Below are positions 38,953 through 48,681 of a stretch of DNA of 64,000 nucleotides, in pieces. The stretch spans positions 58,216 through 122,215 of the forward strand of contig JAJQHD010000055.1 in the NCBI GenBank assembly GCA_021199855.1. The letters are read 5' to 3'. Source of the DNA: Oscillospiraceae bacterium. Lineage in GTDB: Bacteria > Bacillota > Clostridia > Oscillospirales > Ruminococcaceae. The translations under genes and the position numbers were made by a program. The notes under the pieces were generated by a model that did no database searches, had not been told where the DNA came from, and was given only the letters and a program-made list of their open reading frames with translations. Each line of letters begins with the position of its first letter. Positions within the stretch are counted from its first letter, which is position 1.

Positions 38953-40323
38953 ATGGGCTTTTTAGAACGGCTTGGATTTGGTAACAAGCCAAGAGATGCG
39001 CCGAAGCTGCCAGACATACAGGATAACGTCCATGACAGTGGGCAGATGTTTGTCTTTGGAAAAGCAGAGAGTGGAGAAAGAGTGGATGAAAAATCCTCGC
39101 TTCAAATTGCAACGGTGTATGCCTGCGTCAGACTTCTTGCAGAAACTGTGGCAAGCCTGCCACTCCATCTATACAGGTACAAGGAAGATGATGGCAAGGA
39201 AAAAGCTGTAGATCACCCGTTATATAGGATTCTCTACCGTCAGCCAAATCCTGAAATGACCTCTTTCAGCTTTCGTGAATGTATGATGACGCACCTACTC
39301 CTCTGGGGCAATGCCTACGCTCAGATTGTGCGTGACGGAAGAAATGAAATTTTGGGGCTCTATCCCTTGATTCCTCAGAATGTGGAGATTGACCGTGATG
39401 AACACGGCGAGATTTTCTATATCTACCACGCCTATGAGGATGACAAAGCAGGTGAGACGGGGAAGGATTATTACTTCAAACGGGAGGAAGTTCTGCATAT
39501 TCCGGGACTTGGCTTTAACGGCTTAGTTGGTTTCTCGCCAATCGGCATGATGAAGAATGCACTCGGCTCCGCAATTGCCGTGGAGAAATATGGCTCGGCA
39601 TTTTTCAGAAATGGAGCTCAGCCAAGTGGTGTCCTGGAACACCCTGGAGTACTGAAAAGCCCTGAGAAAGTACGGGATGCTTGGGATGCAACCTATGGTG
39701 GTTCTTCCAACGTACACAAGGTGGCTGTTTTGGAAGAAGGAATGACCTACAAAGCGATTTCTCTTCCACCAGAGGACAGCCAGTTCTTGGAGACGAGAAA
39801 GTTCAGCGTAGAAGAAATATGTCGTATATTTCGTGTGCCTCCGCACTTGGTGCAGAGCCTTGAACACGCCACTTTCAGCAATATAGAGCATCAAGGCATA
39901 GATTTCGTTCAGCATTCAATAACACCGTGGCTCATTCGTTGGGAACAGGCTATTGTAAAAGACTTGCTCCTTGAAGATGAGCAGGACGTGTATTTTCCGA
40001 AGTTTAACGTGGATGGACTCTTAAGAGGAGATTATCAGTCAAGGATGAACGGATATGCTGTGGCATTCTCTAATGGCTTTATGTCACCAAACGAAATCCG
40101 TCGCTTGGAGAATATGGACCCGATACCCGCAGAAGCTGGTGGAGACGATTATTACTTGAACGGTTCATACACAAAGCTCAAGGATGCAGGCTCCGCTTAT
40201 GGGGTAAACACTGAGGGAACGCCTCCGAAAAAAGAGGCAGAAGAGACTGAGGAAGAATCAGATAGTGACAGAGAGAATCCGCCGAGTGAGAACAGGCGAG
40301 AAGGAAGGAGAGACTTTCAATGA
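38953..40323 (+). CDS. Portal protein, HK97 family
   Basis: This 456-residue protein forms the ring through which DNA enters and leaves the head. Family signatures: IATVYACVRLLAETVASLPLH, HPLYRILYRQPNPEM, LLLWGNAYAQIVRDG and FRVPPHLVQSLEHATFSNIEHQ (in parts). The C-terminus is acidic and low in complexity, typical of the family. ATG 38953 follows GGGGAGGAGAGGTAA. It overlaps the protease gene by 4 bases. Confidence 0.96.
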   Translation: MGFLERLGFGNKPRDAPKLPDIQDNVHDSGQMFVFGKAESGERVDEKSSLQIATVYACVRLLAETVASLPLHLYRYKEDDGKEKAVDHPLYRILYRQPNPEMTSFSFRECMMTHLLLWGNAYAQIVRDGRNEILGLYPLIPQNVEIDRDEHGEIFYIYHAYEDDKAGETGKDYYFKREEVLHIPGLGFNGLVGFSPIGMMKNALGSAIAVEKYGSAFFRNGAQPSGVLEHPGVLKSPEKVRDAWDATYGGSSNVHKVAVLEEGMTYKAISLPPEDSQFLETRKFSVEEICRIFRVPPHLVQSLEHATFSNIEHQGIDFVQHSITPWLIRWEQAIVKDLLLEDEQDVYFPKFNVDGLLRGDYQSRMNGYAVAFSNGFMSPNEIRRLENMDPIPAEAGGDDYYLNGSYTKLKDAGSAYGVNTEGTPPKKEAEETEEESDSDRENPPSENRREGRRDFQ

Positions 40324-41132
40324 AGAAATTTTGGAACTGGGTCACGAATGATGCAGGTGAGAGAACGCTTCGACTTGAAGGACCCATTGATGCAGAAGAC
40401 ACGTGGGGAGATGCCGTGACTCCAGCGTGGTTCCGCAGTGAACTTGAATCGGGCGAAGGTGACATCACGGTCTGGATTAACTCACCGGGTGGCTCCGTGT
40501 TTGCGGCTGCGGAAATCTATACGATGCTCCGTGACTACAAAGGAAAAGTGACTGTCAAGATTGATGCTGTGGCTGCATCTGCAGCGACTGTCGTAGCAAT
40601 GGCAGGAGATAAAGTTCTGATGTCACCTGTGGCTATGATGTTTCTGCATGACCCTGCTACTGTAGCAATGGGCAATCGTGCGGATATGGAGAAAGCCATC
40701 GAGACTTTGGATGCTGTCAAGGAATCCATCATTAACGCCTACAGTGCCAAGACGGGGCTTTCGCATAACAAGATTTCCACGCTTATGTCTAATGAGTCGT
40801 GGCTTGATGCGAAAGAAGCTCTGAAGTACGGCTTTTGTGACGAAATCCTCTTTACGGCGGATGAGCCGGATGAAGAGGACGATGACGAGCCCGAAACGCT
40901 GGAAGAGCCGAATGAGGATGACGAGAAGAAAGGTGTTCACCTATACTCCACTCGCCTCATGAAGCAGGTTATTCTGAATCACATCGGAGTGAATGTGCCG
41001 ACTGCTACAAATAAGGCGCAAACTATTCCGAAAGAAGAACCGACCAAGCCTATCATCGGCATGGACGGCAGAACAGAGGACGGTAGTATGCCGTATCCCA
41101 TTTTGGAAAAACAGCTGGAGTTCTTAAGATGA
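40320..41132 (+). CDS. ClpP-like head maturation protease
   Basis: This 270-residue serine protease processes the capsid during head assembly. It has the ClpP fold: WINSPGGSVFAAAEIY, the nucleophile Ser87 in DAVAASAATVVAM, His110 in MFLHDPA. The last 80 residues form an acidic tail (DEPDEEDDDEPETLEEP) absent from host ClpP. It starts in a 4-base overlap with the portal gene, with GAAGGAGAGAC upstream. It should cut the N-terminal scaffold of the capsid protein encoded next. Confidence 0.94.
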   Translation: MKKFWNWVTNDAGERTLRLEGPIDAEDTWGDAVTPAWFRSELESGEGDITVWINSPGGSVFAAAEIYTMLRDYKGKVTVKIDAVAASAATVVAMAGDKVLMSPVAMMFLHDPATVAMGNRADMEKAIETLDAVKESIINAYSAKTGLSHNKISTLMSNESWLDAKEALKYGFCDEILFTADEPDEEDDDEPETLEEPNEDDEKKGVHLYSTRLMKQVILNHIGVNVPTATNKAQTIPKEEPTKPIIGMDGRTEDGSMPYPILEKQLEFLR

Positions 41133-41190
41133 ACCCCGGCTCTTTTTATGCCAACAAACCATTTTAAAGAATTTATGGAGGTAAAAATTT

Positions 41191-42396
41191 ATGAGTGAGA
41201 TTTTTGAACTGAGAAGCAAGAGAGCTGTCCTGTGGGAGCAGACAAAGAAGTTTCTTGAAGAGCATCGTGGCGATAACGGTCTTGTTGCATCGGATGCCGT
41301 GGAACAGTACAACAAGATGGTGGGTGATGTAAAGGCACTCGGAGACGAGATTTCTCGTCTGGAGGAGCAGGAGTCCTTTGAAGCACAGCTTAAGGCTCCG
41401 ACCACGACGCCTGTGACCGTCAATCCAAAGTCAGAAGTGAAGACGACTTCCATCAAGGCAACCGCAACCCCTGAGTATTCCGAGGCTTTCTGGAATATGA
41501 TCCGCCTACGCGGTGACTACGGTGCGATTCAGAATGCGCTGTCTGTCGGCGTGGATTCCGAGGGTGGCTACACCGTGCCAGATGAGTTTGAACATCAGCT
41601 CATCGAGGCACTTCAGGAGAACAACATCTTCAGAGGCATGGCACATGTCATTCACACAAACTCAGGCACCCGTAAGATTCCTATTGCCAATGATACCGGC
41701 GAAGCATCTTGGATTGATGAAGGAGAAGAAATCCCTGAAAACAACACAACCTTCGGTCAGACGACCCTGTCTGCGTACAAGCTCGGAACCATGATTAAAA
41801 TCTCGAACGAGCTTTTGAATGATTCTGCCTTTGACTTGGCAGCGCATATTTCTCGCAGATTTGGAATTACGATGGGTAACTCAGAAGAAAATGCATTTAT
41901 CAACGGGGACGGTATTGGCAAACCGTTGGGTATCCTTGATGATGCGGGCGCACAGGTCGGTGTTACCGCTGCAAGCCAGACCGCCGTGACCTTTGATGAG
42001 ATTTATGCCCTGTACTACGCGCTGAAGAGTCCGTACCGCAAGAAGGCGACCTTCCTCTGCAATGAGGCACTTGTCCTTCAGATGATGACCATCAAGGACA
42101 AGAACGACAACTATATCTGGAAGCCGGGTCTCGGCATCGCAGAGCCGGATACCCTGCTGAACCGTCCGCTTAAGACTTCGTCCTATATGCCGGCGGTGGA
42201 AGCAGGCAACAAGACCCTGCTCTTCGGCGACATGAGCTACTACTGGATTGCCGACCGTGCAGGAAGGATGTTCAGGAGACTGAATGAACTCTATGCAAGA
42301 AACGACCAGGTTGGATTCCTTACCACTCAGAGAGTGGATGGTAAGCTCATCTTGCCGGAAGCAGTACAGGTTCTTCAGATGGCTGCCGGAGCCTGA
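41191..42396 (+). CDS. Major capsid protein, HK97 fold
   Basis: This 401-residue protein builds the head. The first ~100 residues are a helical, charged scaffold (delta) domain that the upstream protease would remove; the mature part begins around the EYSEAFWNMIRLRG region. Typical HK97 features are GVDSEGGYTVPDEFE, AYKLGTMIKISNELLND, the FINGDGIGKPLGIL glycine-rich turn and LLFGDMSYYWIADR near the C-terminus. Start ATG 41191 follows ATGGAGGTAAAAATTT. Confidence 0.97.
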   Translation: MSEIFELRSKRAVLWEQTKKFLEEHRGDNGLVASDAVEQYNKMVGDVKALGDEISRLEEQESFEAQLKAPTTTPVTVNPKSEVKTTSIKATATPEYSEAFWNMIRLRGDYGAIQNALSVGVDSEGGYTVPDEFEHQLIEALQENNIFRGMAHVIHTNSGTRKIPIANDTGEASWIDEGEEIPENNTTFGQTTLSAYKLGTMIKISNELLNDSAFDLAAHISRRFGITMGNSEENAFINGDGIGKPLGILDDAGAQVGVTAASQTAVTFDEIYALYYALKSPYRKKATFLCNEALVLQMMTIKDKNDNYIWKPGLGIAEPDTLLNRPLKTSSYMPAVEAGNKTLLFGDMSYYWIADRAGRMFRRLNELYARNDQVGFLTTQRVDGKLILPEAVQVLQMAAGA

Positions 42397-42416
42397 GTAA
42401 TGGAGGAGGATTTCTA

Positions 42417-42749
42417 ATGATTCTTGTACCTTTGAGTGAAGCTAAAACCTATCTTCGAGTTGACAGCTCAGATGAGGACACTCTCATTGATGTCCTCCTC
42501 ACCTCTGCCAAGCAGATATGCGCCGATGTTGCGAGGCTTGATTCGGATAAATGGTCTATAGTGAGCGGCGAATCTGAAAACACCGACACCTACACCGATG
42601 AGGAACTTGAGCGTATACAGGACGTTATGAAAGTAGCGATTCTGTATACGCTCGGTTACTTGTATGAGCATAGAGAAGAAGCCGACCATCACGATTTGGT
42701 GATGACCCTCCGCAACCTACTTTTTGCTATTCGAGAGGGTGTGTTCTGA
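42417..42749 (+). CDS. Head-tail connector (gp6-like)
   Basis: This 110-residue helical protein has the gp6-like connector layout (LVPLSEAKTYLRVDSSDED, LIDVLLTSAKQICADVARL) that forms the ring below the portal. An acidic insert (GESENTDTYTDEEL) sits in the middle. It starts at ATG 42417 after GGAGGAGGATTTCTA and its last base overlaps the next start (ATG at 42749). Position after the capsid gene is the standard one. Confidence 0.9.
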   Translation: MILVPLSEAKTYLRVDSSDEDTLIDVLLTSAKQICADVARLDSDKWSIVSGESENTDTYTDEELERIQDVMKVAILYTLGYLYEHREEADHHDLVMTLRNLLFAIREGVF

Positions 42750-43093
42750 TGAAGATTTCACTTTTAAACGAGCGCATCACCTTTGAGAGGAACACGACCG
42801 TTGTCGATGAGAACGCCAACCACAAAAACGTGTGGGAGGAATACTTCTCCTGCTACACTTATGCGGGTGCTTCATCGTATCAGCAGAAAGAGCAGCAGTC
42901 GGCGGGAATCACGGTAACGGAGAATGGCTTGGTATTCACGGTGAGATATTGCTCTGAACTTTCTCATTTAGACAGCACACATTTCCGTGTTCGTTTCAAG
43001 GGTGAAACCTACAATATAACTTCTGTAGATATGATGAACTATAAGAAAGAGTCCATCAAGGTCTCGTGTGAGAAAGAACGGAGGAACTCCTGA
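42749..43093 (+). CDS. Head closure protein (head-tail joining)
   Basis: This 114-residue protein is a beta-barrel head-tail adaptor, shown by LNERITFERNTTVVDENAN and the RFKGETYNITSVDMMNYKKESIKV-type end (in parts). It plugs the connector before the tail binds. Start is ATG 42749, one base overlap with the connector stop. It overlaps the next gene by one base in the same manner. Confidence 0.9.
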   Translation: MKISLLNERITFERNTTVVDENANHKNVWEEYFSCYTYAGASSYQQKEQQSAGITVTENGLVFTVRYCSELSHLDSTHFRVRFKGETYNITSVDMMNYKKESIKVSCEKERRNS

Positions 43094-43473
43094 TGTCAAG
43101 TAAGACAGCCTCGATTGATGAGATGGCTGAAGCCATCAATGAGAGTTTGCAGGAATACGCTGACCTTGCGGCTGATGAGCTGAAATCCGCTGTGAAGAAG
43201 ACGGCGAAATCGGTCAAGGAAAGTATCTCAGATAACGCTCCCGTTGACACCGGAGCATACAAGAAGAGCTGGACTACAAAGACCACTTCCGAAAGCTCAC
43301 AGGCTATAGAGATAACAGTGTATTCAAAGAATCGCTACCAGTTAGCTCATCTGCTCGAAAAGGGACACGCCAACCGAAATGGCGGCAGGACAAAGGCTTA
43401 CCCGCATATTGCTCCGGCTGAGGAAGACGGAGAAACCATGCTCATAAGTCTCATCAAGAAAGCATTGGAGTGA
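43093..43473 (+). CDS. HK97 gp10-type tail terminator or joining protein
   Basis: This 126-residue protein belongs to the HK97 gp10 group: a helical N-terminus (ELKSAVKKTAKSVKESI) then NAPVDTGAYKKSW and YQLAHLLEKGHANRNGG, with PHIAPAEED near the end. Members join head and tail or cap the tail tube. ATG 43093 follows CGGAGGAACTCCTG. Good match in position and length. Confidence 0.93.
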   Translation: MSSKTASIDEMAEAINESLQEYADLAADELKSAVKKTAKSVKESISDNAPVDTGAYKKSWTTKTTSESSQAIEITVYSKNRYQLAHLLEKGHANRNGGRTKAYPHIAPAEEDGETMLISLIKKALE

Positions 43474-43477
43474 TTGC

Positions 43478-43795
43478 ATGACTCATACAGAGATAATTGA
43501 GATGATGGAAGAGTTCGGGCTTCCTTATGCCTACGACCACTTTGCCGAGGGAGAATCGCCTGAGCCTCCGTTTATCTGTTTTCTCTATCCTGTGGCACAG
43601 AACTTCGGAGCGGACAATGTGGTTTACTACAGCTGTAACGACTTAGATATTGAGCTGTATACAGACGAAAAGAATCCAAGCCTCGAAGCTGAGATTGAAG
43701 AAATCCTGACCGAACACGAACTCTACTACGATAAGTCTGAGGCCTGGATAGATTCGGAAAAGCTCTATGAGGTCCTATACTCTCTTACGGTGTAG
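43478..43795 (+). CDS. Tail completion (neck) protein
   Basis: This 105-residue acidic protein lies between the gp10-type gene and the major tail protein, the usual place for the tail terminator/completion protein. Pattern: FGLPYAYDHFAEGESPEPPF, VYYSCNDLDIELYTDEKNP, IEEILTEHELYYDKSE. I recognise this shape from Clostridia siphophages. Start is ATG 43478, with only a weak Shine-Dalgarno (TTGGAG) that suggests coupling to the gene before. Confidence 0.83.
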   Translation: MTHTEIIEMMEEFGLPYAYDHFAEGESPEPPFICFLYPVAQNFGADNVVYYSCNDLDIELYTDEKNPSLEAEIEEILTEHELYYDKSEAWIDSEKLYEVLYSLTV

Positions 43796-43823
43796 GAGTA
43801 AATTTTGAAGGGAGAATTAGATT

Positions 43824-44411
43824 GTGGCTAATACAGCAAACAAAGTAAAGTTCGGACTGAAAAATGTCCACTACGCAAAGATAACATTCGATGATGACGG
43901 AAACGCTACGTTTGCAACACCTGTGAAGATTCCCGGTGCAGTAAACCTTTCACTTGACCCGGAAGGTGAACCAGAAGTTTTTTGGGCGGATAACATAGCC
44001 TATTACGTCATGAACAACAACTCCGGCTATTCCGGTGACCTTGAGATTGCCCTTGTCCCCGAACAATTCCTTGAGGACATTCTCCACGAGGAAGCGGACT
44101 CGAACGGAGTGCTTGCCGAGAATACGGACATCGAGATAGAGCATTTCGCTTTACTCTTCGAGTTTAATGGTGATCAGAGAAAGACACGTCATGTTCTGTA
44201 CAACTGCACTTGCACTCGTCCGGCAATCGAGGGAGCAACCACAGAGGATTCAAAGGAGGTTCAGACCGAGACCCTGAGCCTTACTGCGACCGCTCTTGTC
44301 AACGGTTATGTTAAGGCAAAGACCGGAACGAATACCTCATCCACTGTTTATGATGCTTGGTATGATGCGGTTTACGAACCGGCGACGACTTCTGATGAAG
44401 TCAACGGATAA
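43824..44411 (+). CDS. Major tail protein
   Basis: This 195-residue protein should form the tail tube. Features: VKFGLKNVHYAKITFDDDG, PVKIPGAVNLSLDPEGEP, NNSGYSGDLEIALVPEQF and the late TLSLTATALVNGYVKAKT strand. It starts at GTG 43824 after GAAGGGAGAATTAGATT. It is followed by the chaperone pair and tape measure as in other siphophages. Confidence 0.93.
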   Translation: MANTANKVKFGLKNVHYAKITFDDDGNATFATPVKIPGAVNLSLDPEGEPEVFWADNIAYYVMNNNSGYSGDLEIALVPEQFLEDILHEEADSNGVLAENTDIEIEHFALLFEFNGDQRKTRHVLYNCTCTRPAIEGATTEDSKEVQTETLSLTATALVNGYVKAKTGTNTSSTVYDAWYDAVYEPATTSDEVNG

Positions 44412-44469
44412 CTAAAATACACCTTTTGACAGGGCTTCGGCTCTGCCTTTTCTTTAGGAGGATAATGCA

Positions 44470-44838
44470 ATGGCACTTACCAAAACAATCAAGATAGACG
44501 GAATAGACACTACATTCAAAGCTTCTGCGGCTGTGCCGAGGATGTACAGGATTCGTTTCGGAAGAGACATCTACAGAGACCTGAATCAGCTTGAAAAGGC
44601 TGTGGATGAGAGTAATGAAGAAGCTTCCGGTCTTGACACTTTCAGCTTGGAACTTTTCGAGAACATCGCTTTCATCATGGCTCGCCATGCAGACCCGGAG
44701 AACGTCCCGAACGACCCGGATGAGTGGCTTGACCAGTATAACACCTTCAGTATCTATCAGGTACTGCCGGAGATTATTGAGCTTTGGGGACTTAACGTAA
44801 AGACGGATGTGGAGTCTAAAAAAACCTCGCAAAGCTGA
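44470..44838 (+). CDS. Tail assembly chaperone (G protein)
   Basis: This 122-residue protein binds the tape measure during tail building. It shows the phage tail chaperone pattern: IKIDGIDTTFKASAAVPRMYRIRFGRD, LFENIAFIMARHADPENVP. It ends with a lysine-serine tail encoded at a run of seven As (44818-44824). A second open frame in +1 overlaps here and continues for 62 codons, as for G and GT proteins made by ribosomal frameshifting. ATG 44470 follows TTTAGGAGGATAATGCA. Confidence 0.9.
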   Translation: MALTKTIKIDGIDTTFKASAAVPRMYRIRFGRDIYRDLNQLEKAVDESNEEASGLDTFSLELFENIAFIMARHADPENVPNDPDEWLDQYNTFSIYQVLPEIIELWGLNVKTDVESKKTSQS

Positions 44839-45010
44839 ACGCGAGATGACCACTCCACTCTTTCTCCTGCGCTGTGTTCAGCTTGGCATATCTATCCGTG
44901 ACCTTGACCTTTTGACTATAGGCATGGTCAACGATATGTTTGCCGAGAACCAGAACGATGACTACGATTACCCGCAGATAGCAACGCAGGAAATGATGGA
45001 CCGCTGGTGA
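44807..45010 (+). CDS. Tail chaperone T-part, probably expressed by frameshift
   Basis: The frame encodes REMTTPLFLLRCVQLGISIRDLDLLTIGMVNDMF and a C-terminal DDYDYPQIATQEMM, the usual T extension. It has no ribosome binding site of its own. Reading from the G frame into it needs +1 (or -2) slippage; the obvious place is the seven-A run at 44818-44824 in CTAAAAAAACC. The product would be a GT fusion of about 177 residues. The shift class is unusual, since most phages use -1. Confidence 0.75.
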   Translation: MWSLKKPRKAEREMTTPLFLLRCVQLGISIRDLDLLTIGMVNDMFAENQNDDYDYPQIATQEMMDRW

Positions 45011-45038
45011 GACTTTATGCGATTGGAGGTGGTGAACG

Positions 45039-48000
45039 GTGGCGACGTCACGAATTGCCGGTATAACGGTTGAGATTGGCGGCGACACCACCGGTCTCTC
45101 CTCAGCTTTAAAAAGCGTAAACTCAGAGATAAAATCTACCCAATCACAGCTGAAAGATGTAAACACTCTACTTAAATTAGACCCCACCAATACAGAGCTT
45201 CTCACCCAGAAGCAGAAACTTTTAACGGATGCCATATCCGAGACCAAAGAGAAGCTCACGACCTTAAAAACAGCGGCAGAGCAAGCAAACGAACAGCTCC
45301 AGAACGGCGACATTACCCAAGAGCAGTACGATGCCCTACAGCGTGAGATTGTAGCCACGGAAGAAGAACTGAAGAAGCTCGCCGACCAAGCGGCTGAGAC
45401 GAATACCGCTCTCAATAAAATCTCGGAAGTCGGGACTACTCTGGAAACCCTCGGCAGTAAGATTACAAGCGTGGGAACACAGCTCACGACCAAAGTTACT
45501 GCACCTATTGTCGCACTCGGAACTGCAGCTGTTTCCACGGCGGCAGATTTTGAGTCGGCGATGTCACAGGTTCAGGCAACGATGGGCATCACGAAAGATT
45601 CCACATCGGAACTGAACGGTGAAGTTGTAAATACAATGGACGCCTTGTCCGCTTTGGCAAAGCAGATGGGCTCAGAGACTGCTTTCTCTGCTTCCGAGTG
45701 TGCTGAGGCTTTAAACTATCTGGCACTTGCCGGTTACAACACTCAGGAAATGTGCGATACACTTCCTATTGTTCTGAACCTTGCTGCTGCCGGTGACATA
45801 GAGCTTGCTGAAGCCTCGGACATGGTAACGGATGCAATGTCCGCTCTCGGAATGGACACCTCTGAAGCTTCAACGATGGTTGACCAGATGGCTAAGACTG
45901 CATCTACGACAAATACCTCAGTTGCACAGCTCGGTGAAGGTATACTGAAGATAGGTGCAACAGCGAAGTCAATAAAGGGTGGAACCGCAGAATTAAACAC
46001 TGCACTCGGTATCCTTGCCAATAACGGTATAAAGGGAGCTGAGGGCGGTACTCATCTAAGAAACGTCATCCTTGCCTTGCAGTCTCCAACAGACACAGCG
46101 GCGGCTTGCATTGAAAGCCTCGGTCTTCAGGTCTACGATGCCGATGGCGAGATGAGAAGCCTTAATGACATCCTCGGAGACTTGAACACTGCGATGGATG
46201 GCATGACCTCGGAAGAGAAGAACAACATCATCTCCACCATCTTCAACAAGACCGACCTTGCTTCCGTAAATGCTCTTCTTGCTAATACCGGTGAAACTTG
46301 GGATTCTCTACAGCAATCAATAATCGACAGTGGAGATGCCGCTCAGCAGATGGCAGACACACAGTTAGATAACCTTTCAGGTCAGATGACTATTCTGAAA
46401 TCTGCACTTGAAGGCTTGGCGATTTCTTTCGGAGAAACCCTCATGCCGGTCATAAAGTCTGTGGTCTCCTCTGTTCAGAGCTTTGTGGACAAGCTAAATG
46501 CAATGGACGAGAGCCAACGGAAAACCATTGTAACTGTAGCGGCTGTAGTAGCGGCAATAGGACCGCTCCTGATTATTATTGGTACGCTCATCAGCACAGT
46601 TGGAAAAGCCATGACCGGGTTCTCTTCTCTCGGTACAGGTATCTTGAAAGTTGTAAATCACGCCAAGACCGGCACAGGAGTAATAGGAAAACTTATGACC
46701 GCAATCGGTGGAATCTCAGCTCCTGTCGTTGCTGTGGTTGCAGTAATAGCCGTCCTTGTGGCGGCATTCAAAACGCTGTGGGACAACAACGAAGAATTCC
46801 GAACAGCGATAATAGAAATCTGGAACAACATCAAAGAGAAGTTCACAGAGTTTGCAGAGGGCATAGAAGAGAGGCTCGAAGCTCTCGGCATAAGCTTTGA
46901 GGGCTTTGGAAGTGTTCTCGACGTCCTGAAAGCCGTGTGGACTGAGTTTTGCAACTTCTTGGCACCCTTATTCGAGGGTGTATTCCAACAGATCTCGAAT
47001 ATTCTCTCCGCTGTCCTCGACATCATAACCGGCATCTTCGATGTCTTCATCGGAATATTCACCGGCGACTGGGAGCAAGCGTGGACGGATGTAAAAGAGA
47101 TATTCGGAGCGGTATGGGATTTACTCGTCTCGACATTTGAGAACTATCTGAACATCTTTCAGAATGTGGCAGACGTAGTCCTCGGCTGGTTCGGAACCGA
47201 CTGGGAAACCGTCTGGGGCAACATCAAGACCTTCTTCGTGAATACTTGGGATAGTATCTGTACTTTCTTCTCCAATGCCATAAACGGCGTAAAAGAAACA
47301 GCGACTACTGTCTGGACAGCTATAAGCACATTCTTCACAAATATCTTCACGACAATAAAGACGACCTTTACGACCATCTGGACTGCCATATCTACAGCGG
47401 TTTCTACTGTGATGGACACCATTCATTCAGTGATTACAACTGTATGGACGGCTATTTCCACGGCGGTAACTACCGTCATCACGACCATCCACGATACGAT
47501 TGTAAATGCATGGAACGCAGTCTACTCAGTAATAGAGCCGTTGCTCACGGCTTTGCAATACCTCTTTGAAACCATCTGGCAAGCAATCCAAATTCTCATT
47601 GAGAGAGCTTTGACAGCTATACAGATGAAGGTATCTGAAATTTGGAACGCCATAGTTGACTTCATTACTCCCATACTCGAAACCATAAAGGAAACCTTCG
47701 AGACCATCTGGAACGGGATAAAGGAAGCAGTCACGACCGTCGTTGAGGCAATCAGCGACAAGATAACCGAAGTATGGAACGCAATCGTAGACTTTATCGA
47801 GCCTATTTTGGAAGGCATCCGGGACTTCTTCTCGGAGGTCTGGGAGAAGATAAAGTCAATCGTCTCTGATGTTCTGGATTCAATCAAGTCTACAGTTTCC
47901 ACTGTTTGGAATAGCATCAAGTCAACGATTACTACCGTCTTGAATTCAATCAAGTCGACCGTGAGCAGTGTCTGGAATTCAGTGAAATCCACATTCTCCA

Positions 48001-48641
48001 CTGTTCTGAACTCGATTAAATCTACAGTCTCAAATATCTTCAGTAGCATTAAGACATCAATCTCAAACTCAATGTCTTCAATAAAGAACACCATATCCAA
48101 TATCTTGGGTTCCGTCAAGAGCCTGTTCACAAACCTGACCAGTAAAGCTGCTCAATGGGGACGAGACCTACTCTCCAACTTCATAAGCGGTATAAAGGAG
48201 AAGATTTCTGCATTGTCGGAGTCCATCACAGGTGTTGCAAACACAATAAAGAGCATCATCGGTTTCTCGCTCCCCGACAAAGGACCGCTTGCTGATGCAG
48301 ATGAATATATGCCGGACTTCATGGAGCTTTTGTCTGAGGGCATTGACGGCAACATGGGAGATGTCTTGAGCAAGATAAAGACCGTGGCATCAAAGGTCAA
48401 AGATATGATGACCGATGGTTTTTCACTACCAGACATCTCAAAGTTAGGTGTTCCTGAGCTTGCACTTTCAGGTGCAGGCGGAGGCAGAACTACTACAAAC
48501 AACAATAACAAGACCACCAACCTCGGAGGAGTTAACATCTATGTCACTGGTGGAAAGAATCAGGACGCAGGCGAGCTTGCCAAAATGGTAGCGGACAAGA
48601 TTAACGATATGCTCGATGAGGATGAGGCGGTGTTCAAGTAA
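45039..48641 (+). CDS. Tape measure protein
   Basis: This 1200-residue protein sets tail length. The N-terminus is coiled coil (SALKSVNSEIKSTQSQLKD and on), then a phage-related minor tail core (FESAMSQVQATMGITKDSTSE, MGSETAFSASECAEALNYLA). Hydrophobic segments lie near residues 490-530 and 550-575. Residues ~700-1040 are a long run of degenerate repeats of I-x-x-VWNSIKSTI type, which form extended helix. GTG 45039 follows TGGAGGTGGTGAAC. Its length predicts a tail of roughly 180 nm if the usual 1.5 angstrom per residue holds. Confidence 0.96.
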   Translation: MATSRIAGITVEIGGDTTGLSSALKSVNSEIKSTQSQLKDVNTLLKLDPTNTELLTQKQKLLTDAISETKEKLTTLKTAAEQANEQLQNGDITQEQYDALQREIVATEEELKKLADQAAETNTALNKISEVGTTLETLGSKITSVGTQLTTKVTAPIVALGTAAVSTAADFESAMSQVQATMGITKDSTSELNGEVVNTMDALSALAKQMGSETAFSASECAEALNYLALAGYNTQEMCDTLPIVLNLAAAGDIELAEASDMVTDAMSALGMDTSEASTMVDQMAKTASTTNTSVAQLGEGILKIGATAKSIKGGTAELNTALGILANNGIKGAEGGTHLRNVILALQSPTDTAAACIESLGLQVYDADGEMRSLNDILGDLNTAMDGMTSEEKNNIISTIFNKTDLASVNALLANTGETWDSLQQSIIDSGDAAQQMADTQLDNLSGQMTILKSALEGLAISFGETLMPVIKSVVSSVQSFVDKLNAMDESQRKTIVTVAAVVAAIGPLLIIIGTLISTVGKAMTGFSSLGTGILKVVNHAKTGTGVIGKLMTAIGGISAPVVAVVAVIAVLVAAFKTLWDNNEEFRTAIIEIWNNIKEKFTEFAEGIEERLEALGISFEGFGSVLDVLKAVWTEFCNFLAPLFEGVFQQISNILSAVLDIITGIFDVFIGIFTGDWEQAWTDVKEIFGAVWDLLVSTFENYLNIFQNVADVVLGWFGTDWETVWGNIKTFFVNTWDSICTFFSNAINGVKETATTVWTAISTFFTNIFTTIKTTFTTIWTAISTAVSTVMDTIHSVITTVWTAISTAVTTVITTIHDTIVNAWNAVYSVIEPLLTALQYLFETIWQAIQILIERALTAIQMKVSEIWNAIVDFITPILETIKETFETIWNGIKEAVTTVVEAISDKITEVWNAIVDFIEPILEGIRDFFSEVWEKIKSIVSDVLDSIKSTVSTVWNSIKSTITTVLNSIKSTVSSVWNSVKSTFSTVLNSIKSTVSNIFSSIKTSISNSMSSIKNTISNILGSVKSLFTNLTSKAAQWGRDLLSNFISGIKEKISALSESITGVANTIKSIIGFSLPDKGPLADADEYMPDFMELLSEGIDGNMGDVLSKIKTVASKVKDMMTDGFSLPDISKLGVPELALSGAGGGRTTTNNNNKTTNLGGVNIYVTGGKNQDAGELAKMVADKINDMLDEDEAVFK

Positions 48642-48681
48642 TGTGCCGAAAAGAAAAATAAAAATTTCTTTTTGAAACCTG

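Noticed and set aside
44815..44826. Standard -1 slippery heptamer in the tail chaperone gene
   Set aside because: The continuing frame is +1 (equal to -2), and the -1 frame does not lead into the T-part.
47522..48130. 202-codon leftward frame inside the tape measure gene
   Set aside because: Low-complexity shadow of the repeat-rich coding strand, with no start signal.
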